Below are positions 5,779-9,177 of a stretch of 9,177 bases of DNA, one piece after another. Positions within the stretch are counted from its first letter, which is position 1. The number at the start of each line of letters is the position of its first letter. Both the position numbers and the translations under genes were made by a program. The stretch spans positions 1 through 9,177 of the forward strand of contig DBEYOB010000085.1 in the NCBI GenBank assembly GCA_048173955.1, read 5' to 3'. The notes under the pieces are model-generated. The model searched no databases. It was not told where the DNA came from and saw only the letters and a program-made list of their open reading frames with translations. The stretch is from CAZUFB01 sp048173955. Its GTDB lineage: Bacteria > Actinomycetota > Coriobacteriia > Coriobacteriales > UMGS124.

Positions 5779-6771
5779 GTGAGCCAGTTCATCGACAACC
5801 TGATCGTCTCCGCCAAGGCGGACGTGCAGCGCCTCGTCCTGCCCGAGGGCGCAGACGCACGCGTGGTCGAGGCGGCGCGCATCCTCGCGGCACAGCGCAT
5901 CGCCGACGTCACCGTCCTCGGAAAGCCGGCCGAGCTCGAGATACCCGGCGCGCGCGTCGTCGACCACCTCGCCTCCCCCGAGCGCGACCGCTATGCGCGC
6001 CGCCTCGTCGAGATCCGGAAGAAGAAGGGGCTGTCCCTCGACGAGGCATACCGGCTGCTCGACGACCCGCTGTACTTCGGCGTGATGATGGTGAAGGAGG
6101 GCGACGTCGACGGCATGACCGCCGGCGCCTGCCATGCCACCGGCGACGTGCTCCGCCCCGCGCTCCAGATCCTCAAGTGCGCCCCCGGCGTCTCGCTCGT
6201 CTCGTCGTTCTTCGAGGTGACGATCCCGAACTGCCCCTACGGCGAGAACGGCACGTTCTTCTTCGCCGACTGCGGACTCAACACCTACCCGAACGCCGAC
6301 GAGCTCGCCCAGATCGCCGTGCAGACGGCCGCGAGCTGGCGCTCGTTCATGGGCACCGACCCGCACGTCGCGATGCTCTCCTACTCCACGCTCGGCAGCG
6401 CGGACGACGACCACACCCGCCTCGTGAGGGAGGCCGCCGCCAAGGCGCGCGCGCTCGCCCCCGAGCTCGACATCGACGGGGAGTTCCAATTCGACGCCGC
6501 CGTCGTCCCGAGCGTCGCCGCCAGCAAGGCGCCGTCGTCGCCGACGGCCGGCAGGGCGAACGTCCTGGTGTTCCCCAACCTCGACGCGGGCAACATCGGC
6601 TACAAGATTGCGCAGCGCCTTGCGGGCGGCGAGGCGATCGGCCCCGTGCTGCAGGGCCTTGCGGCGCCGGTCAACGACCTGTCGCGCGGCTGCTGCGCAA
6701 ACGACGTGGTGGGCGTCGCGGCGCTCACCGCCGTGCAGGCCCAGCGCCTCAAGAGCGCCCGGGCAAGCTAG
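5779..6771 (+). CDS. pta: Phosphate acetyltransferase
   Basis: This 330-residue cytoplasmic enzyme converts acetyl-CoA and phosphate to acetyl phosphate and CoA, the first step of acetate fermentation (reversible for acetate use). It is the short, single-domain form, without the N-terminal DRTGG/CobB-like part of E. coli Pta. Visible signatures are RLVLPEGADARVVEAA (18-33), GDVDGMTAGACHAT (108-121), FADCGLNTYPNADELAQIA (162-180), MLSYSTLGSA (199-208), VFPNLDAGNIGYKIAQRLAG (264-283) and GPVLQGLAAPVNDLSRGC (288-305), the last two forming the CoA/phosphate site. It begins with GTG behind GGAGG. It is divergent from glf with a 201-base gap and convergent with ackA with a 51-base gap, so it cannot share an mRNA with its partner enzyme. 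Control by a regulator at the twin palindromes is inferred only. EutD-like paralogues are hard to separate by sequence; the ackA neighbour favours Pta. Confidence 0.97.
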   Translation: MSQFIDNLIVSAKADVQRLVLPEGADARVVEAARILAAQRIADVTVLGKPAELEIPGARVVDHLASPERDRYARRLVEIRKKKGLSLDEAYRLLDDPLYFGVMMVKEGDVDGMTAGACHATGDVLRPALQILKCAPGVSLVSSFFEVTIPNCPYGENGTFFFADCGLNTYPNADELAQIAVQTAASWRSFMGTDPHVAMLSYSTLGSADDDHTRLVREAAAKARALAPELDIDGEFQFDAAVVPSVAASKAPSSPTAGRANVLVFPNLDAGNIGYKIAQRLAGGEAIGPVLQGLAAPVNDLSRGCCANDVVGVAALTAVQAQRLKSARAS

Positions 6772-6782
6772 GGAAAGCAGCC

Positions 6783-6819
6783 CGACGGCCGTCCCACGCC
6801 CCGCGGGTGGCGGCCGTCG
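6783..6819. terminator. Hairpin between convergent pta and ackA
   Basis: CGACGGCCG (6783-6791) and CGGCCGTCG (6811-6819) form a perfect nine-base stem, extended inside by CCAC (6794-6797) with GTGG (6807-6810) after a two-base bulge. It lies centrally between the two stop codons, as expected for a shared bidirectional terminator. The flanks have only a short T run, on the minus-strand side (GCTTTCC), so termination may be incomplete. Confidence 0.5.
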
Positions 6820-6822
6820 CGG

Positions 6823-7995
6823 CTAGCCCAGGATGCGCCTCACGTCGAGCGCGATCATGTACTCCTCGCCCGCCGGGACGACCAGGATGCGGACGCGGGA
6901 GCCTTCGGCCGCAATCGACCAGGGCTCGCCGTGGCGCTCCGCGTTCTTCGCGGGGTCGACGACAAAGCCCTGCTCCGCGAACGGCTCGAGGACCTTGGCG
7001 CGGATGACCGGGGAGTTCTGCCCGGCGCCCGCCGTGAAGACGATGGTGTCGACCCCGCCCAGAGCCGCCCACATCGCCCCGAGGTGCTTGCGCGCCGAGT
7101 AGCAGAACATGTCGATCGCCAGGCGCGCGCGGTCGTTGCCGCCCTCGGCCGCGTCGATGAGGTCGCGGATGTCGTTGGTGAGGCCCGACACGGCGAGCAG
7201 CCCCGACTTCTTGTTCATGACGGTGTCGACCTCGCGGGCCGTGAGGTCGGAGTTCTCGAGGACGAAGGTGACCGCCGCCGGGTCGATGGACCCGCAGCGC
7301 GTCCCCATCATGAGGCCGTCGAGCGGGGTGAAGCCCATCGTCGTGTCGACGGCCCGCCCGTCCTCGATGGCGCACAGCGACGAACCGTTGCCCAGATGGC
7401 AGCTGATGACGCGGCGGGCCTGCCCGCCGGTCAGGGAGTCGACCGTCATGGCGACGTAGCGGTGGTTGATGCCGTGGAAGCCGTACTTGCGCAGGTTGAA
7501 GCGCTCGCAGAGGTCGTACGGCAGGGCGTAGCGCCACGCGACCTCGGGGATGGTCGCGTGGAACGACGTGTCGAACGACACGACGTTGGGGACGTTGGGC
7601 AGAACCTCGCGGCAGGCCTCGATGACCGAGGCGGCTGCGTAGTTGTGCAGGGGCGCGAGGGGTGCGATCTCCTCGATCTTGCGGACGACCTCGTCGTCCA
7701 CCAGGCACGAGTCGGTGAAATAGGTGCCGCCGTGCACGATGCGGTGCCCGATGGCGTCGACCGCGCCCCGCCCGCCGCCCTGCAGCACGGTGCCGAGCAC
7801 GAGCGAGATCGCGGTGCGGTGGTTGGGTATCGGTAGCACGAGCTCGGAGGACCTGCCCGCCGTCTCGCTCGAGAACACGGAGTCTCCCAGTCCAATGCGC
7901 TCGCATGCGCCCTTTGCAAGAACGTCGCGCGTTTCGACGTTGATGAGCTGGTACTTCAGCGACGAGCTGCCAGCGTTCACCACCAGAACATTCAT
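6823..7995 (-). CDS. ackA: Acetate kinase
   Basis: This 390-residue enzyme transfers phosphate from acetyl phosphate to ADP, giving acetate and ATP: substrate-level energy conservation following Pta. It belongs to the ASKHA (sugar kinase/actin) fold. The opening MNVLVVNAGSSSLKYQL carries N7, S10, S12 and K14 at the positions used in the well-studied Methanosarcina enzyme. GHRIVHGGTYF (83-93, R85), PLHN (115-118, H117), FDTSFH (141-146, D142), YGFHGINHRY (171-180, H174), SCHLGNGSSL (198-207, N203), GTRCGSIDP (231-239, R233) and FTAGAGQNSPVIR (320-332) follow, with PAGEEYMIA near the end. All catalytic residues I can place are present. The frame is open to 8028, but ATG 7995 starts at the conserved N-terminus and has GGAGG (8005-8001) five bases ahead. 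It faces pta tail-to-tail and has its own 219-base upstream gap. Confidence 0.98.
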   Translation of the reverse strand: MNVLVVNAGSSSLKYQLINVETRDVLAKGACERIGLGDSVFSSETAGRSSELVLPIPNHRTAISLVLGTVLQGGGRGAVDAIGHRIVHGGTYFTDSCLVDDEVVRKIEEIAPLAPLHNYAAASVIEACREVLPNVPNVVSFDTSFHATIPEVAWRYALPYDLCERFNLRKYGFHGINHRYVAMTVDSLTGGQARRVISCHLGNGSSLCAIEDGRAVDTTMGFTPLDGLMMGTRCGSIDPAAVTFVLENSDLTAREVDTVMNKKSGLLAVSGLTNDIRDLIDAAEGGNDRARLAIDMFCYSARKHLGAMWAALGGVDTIVFTAGAGQNSPVIRAKVLEPFAEQGFVVDPAKNAERHGEPWSIAAEGSRVRILVVPAGEEYMIALDVRRILG

Positions 7996-8214
7996 GTCGT
8001 CCTCCAAGAGAGCGCGCACGAGTCCCAAGCGGCCATGACCGGTGCACGGATCGATACGAGGCGGCGTTGCAGCCGAGAGTCAATTGTAGTTCGCGGGCGC
8101 CGGGGGCGGCCCCGTTCCGGGCGGACGGCAAGCCTGCAGGGACGAAAGGGGACGCCCGCCGACGCCCCCTCCACATCTGCGCCACATCGCCGCCGATCGG
8201 CGGTTTTCTGAAAC
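7996..8214 (-). promoter_or_regulatory. Gap upstream of ackA, with a probable -10 box (TACAAT)
   Basis: No gene is visible in these 219 bases. On the minus strand TACAAT (8088-8083, five of six) stands out in the GC-rich gap and would start RNA near 8076, giving ackA a leader of about 80 bases. No good -35 lies 16-18 bases upstream of it. A TTGACT (8083-8078) overlaps the box but has no -10 at a normal distance. The GGAGG ribosome site (8005-8001) is strong. Confidence 0.4.
8189..8208 (+). terminator. Small hairpin plus T run, oriented on the + strand, beside the HIT gene stop
   Basis: CCGCCGATCGGCGG (8190-8203) is a perfect palindrome able to form a short stem with a GATC loop, followed on the + strand by TTTT (8204-8207). 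In that orientation it resembles an intrinsic terminator, yet no + strand gene precedes it. On the minus strand, the sense of the HIT gene, it is preceded by AAAA and has no T run after it, so it would end HIT transcripts poorly. The stem is short. Confidence 0.35.
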
Positions 8215-8553
8215 CTAGAGGAGCCCCTCGTCCATCTTGACGCCGCCGAGCACGTGGCAGTGGAGGTGGCGCACCGTCTGCCCCGCGTTCTCGCCGGTGT
8301 TCATGATGAGGCGGAACCCGTCGTCCGCGACGCCGGCCTGGCGCGCGACCTTGACGGCCGTCTCGAGCAGGCCGCCCAAGACGTCGGAGGGGACGCCGTC
8401 GGCGACCGAGGCGAAGTGGCGCTTGGGAATCACGAGGATGTGCACGGGCGCCTGGGGGTTCATGTCCCTGAACGCGAAGAAGCGGTCGTCCTCGTAGACG
8501 ACGTCGGTGGGGATCTCGTGGCTAGCCAGCTTGCAGAAAATGCAGTCGCTCAT
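8215..8553 (-). CDS. HIT family protein (Hint-like nucleotide hydrolase)
   Basis: This 112-residue histidine-triad protein resembles HinT/YcfF: a small cytoplasmic homodimer that hydrolyses nucleoside phosphoramidates and aminoacyl-adenylates; its natural substrate is usually unclear. The triad HLHCH (96-100) gives H96, H98 (nucleophile) and H100. C4 and C7 in CIFCKL, with H46 and H96, form the zinc site common in bacterial Hint proteins. YEDDRFFAFRDMNPQAPVHILVIPK covers the nucleotide pocket at residues 20-44. Length is typical. An ATG at 8568 is in frame five codons earlier, but AAGGAG (8564-8559) lies five bases before ATG 8553 and inside the longer version, so the shorter start is chosen. 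It is 50 bases downstream of xseB on the same strand with no clear terminator between, so it may share the exonuclease VII transcript; a functional link is not evident. Confidence 0.95.
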   Translation of the reverse strand: MSDCIFCKLASHEIPTDVVYEDDRFFAFRDMNPQAPVHILVIPKRHFASVADGVPSDVLGGLLETAVKVARQAGVADDGFRLIMNTGENAGQTVRHLHCHVLGGVKMDEGLL

Positions 8554-8558
8554 CGCGG

Positions 8559-8564
8559 CTCCTT
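8559..8564 (-). promoter_or_regulatory. Ribosome binding site that decides the HIT protein start
   Basis: Minus-strand AAGGAG lies five bases before ATG 8553; the alternative ATG 8568 has no comparable site ahead of it. Confidence 0.75.
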
Positions 8565-8603
8565 CCATGCGGACCTACGGTATCCGAAGCGGGGCGGACA
8601 CGC

Positions 8604-8861
8604 CTAGCTCAGGGTCGTGTCGCGCTCGTCCGATTCTATCTCTATCTCCCCCATGAGTGCGCCCACCTTCTGCTCCGCCTCGGTCAGGCGGGCGCGCAGC
8701 GAGGCGAGGAGCTCGACGCCGCGCTGGTAGAGGGAGAGGCTCTCCTCGAGTTCGAGCTGGTTCGACTCGAGCGCCCTGACGATCGATTCGAGCTCGGCGT
8801 TGGCCTCGTTGTAGGTCAGCCCGTCGACCGGCCGTGCGCTGGATTGGCTGGATTGCTGCAT
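8604..8861 (-). CDS. xseB: Exodeoxyribonuclease VII small subunit
   Basis: This 85-residue small subunit of exonuclease VII binds in several copies along the helical part of XseA; the complex degrades single-stranded DNA from both ends to short oligonucleotides in repair and recombination. The core from residue 16 to about 66 fits the family: YNEANAELESIVRALES, then NQLELEESLSLYQRGVELL, then RARLTEAEQKVGALM, two helices expected to form a coiled hairpin. Length agrees with the usual 70-85 residues. The first 14 residues (Gln/Ser-rich) and the acidic tail are outside the core and probably flexible. ATG 8861 has AAGGG seven bases ahead; an overlapping ATG four bases upstream is out of frame. 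It follows the large-subunit gene by 30 bases, the usual operon order. Confidence 0.94.
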   Translation of the reverse strand: MQQSSQSSARPVDGLTYNEANAELESIVRALESNQLELEESLSLYQRGVELLASLRARLTEAEQKVGALMGEIEIESDERDTTLS

Positions 8862-8891
8862 GGCATGTCCCTTTCGTCGTGTTGTCGCGCC

Positions 8892-9176
8892 CTAAGCGCC
8901 GGGAAACGCCCCGCCGGGAACCCCCGGCCGGACGGATGAGACGTCGCATATGACCGCGCCGTCGGAGACGCGGACCTCCAGGGCGTCGCCGGGACGCACG
9001 TCCCCCACGCTCGAGACGACGCGGCCCGACGCGTCGAGCGCCATCGAGTACCCGCGCGCGATGACCGCAAGGGGCGACAGCGCCTCGAGCCGGCCGGCGG
9101 AGACCGCCAGGCGCCGGTTCGGCTCGGCAAGCAGGCCGCGCAGGCCGAGCGCGCGCAGGCGGCGCGCCGTCTCGTC
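8892..9176 (-). CDS. xseA: Exodeoxyribonuclease VII large subunit, C-terminal end (5' part outside window)
   Basis: Reading inward from the right edge on the minus strand, the frame whose first complete codon is at 9176 stays open to a TAG at 8894-8892, giving 94 residues. It contains RLEALSPLAVIARGYSMAL, then SVGDVRPGDALEVRVSDGAV, the well-known XseA C-terminal domain that follows the long helices bearing XseB. The last 15 or so residues (PGVPGGAFPGA) are Gly/Pro-rich and outside the conserved domain. The OB-fold and nuclease parts lie beyond the window. xseB follows after 30 bases on the same strand, which supports the call. The other two minus-strand frames here are shadows. Confidence 0.93.
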   Translation of the reverse strand, partial: DETARRLRALGLRGLLAEPNRRLAVSAGRLEALSPLAVIARGYSMALDASGRVVSSVGDVRPGDALEVRVSDGAVICDVSSVRPGVPGGAFPGA

Positions 9177-9177
9177 G

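Noticed and set aside
4381..6489. A 702-residue minus-strand protein fusing glf with a long N-terminal region antisense to pta
   Set aside because: The added part is the reverse of conserved pta coding sequence and has no recognisable domain. Glf homology and a good ribosome site both start at 5577.
8078..8083. Minus-strand TTGACT as the ackA -35 box
   Set aside because: At 16-18 bases downstream there is no -10-like word; the nearest, TATCGA, would need a 21-base spacer. The overlapping TACAAT is a better -10 candidate.
6749..8185. Long open frames overlapping ackA on either strand (6749-8185 minus, 6931-7836 plus)
   Set aside because: They overlap a fully conserved acetate kinase and show no conserved features.
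1..9177. Mobile elements, CRISPR arrays, tRNA or rRNA genes, toxin-antitoxin or defence genes
   Set aside because: None seen: no spaced repeat array, no transposase or integrase motifs, no tRNA-like cloverleaf noticed, and all sizeable frames are accounted for by housekeeping genes.

Overview
The window is a compact, very GC-rich piece of bacterial chromosome made almost entirely of housekeeping and central-metabolism genes. Third codon positions are strongly G/C, intergenic gaps are short, Shine-Dalgarno sites are clear, and the few AT-rich words between genes look like sigma-70 -10 boxes (TATAAT, TATAAC, TATCAT, TACAAT). An acetate-forming Pta/AckA pair and a UDP-galactopyranose mutase sit in the same segment. 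This fits a fermentative, anaerobic high-GC actinobacterium, and my best guess is a member of the Coriobacteriia such as Olsenella or Collinsella. The taxon is inferred; no marker gene here settles it. I see no transposase, integrase, phage gene, CRISPR array, tRNA or rRNA.

Left part, + strand (1-3184): the tail of an unrecognised Ala/Pro/Glu-rich protein; an unusual regulatory gap in which a TATAAT box lies in the loop of a terminator-like hairpin, followed by a predicted structured leader; an RlmD/TrmA-type rRNA uracil-C5 methyltransferase with an iron-sulfur cysteine set; then a DJ-1/PfpI family protein whose stop codon overlaps the start of a Maf nucleotide pyrophosphatase (ATGA overlap).

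Middle part, - strand (3231-5577): glf (UDP-galactopyranose mutase) followed by a family 2 glycosyltransferase, a likely two-gene unit that makes UDP-galactofuranose and uses it or a related sugar in a surface glycan. A GC-rich hairpin lies between the two genes.

Acetate part (5578-7995): pta reads rightward from a divergent gap it shares with glf. That gap holds a good promoter and two copies of a GGGACGCGTCC palindrome. ackA reads leftward, so the two genes of the acetyl-CoA to acetate plus ATP route are tail-to-tail and must have separate promoters.

Right part, - strand (8215-9177): the 3' end of xseA, then xseB (the two exonuclease VII subunits), then a HIT-family (Hint-like) nucleotide hydrolase, probably one transcription unit, followed by a 219-base gap that holds the ackA leader.

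Nothing here amounts to a new multi-gene system. The points worth a second look are regulatory architecture (452-543, 5669-5751, 4337-4361), the convergent pta/ackA layout, and an unusual cysteine pair in the DJ-1 protein.
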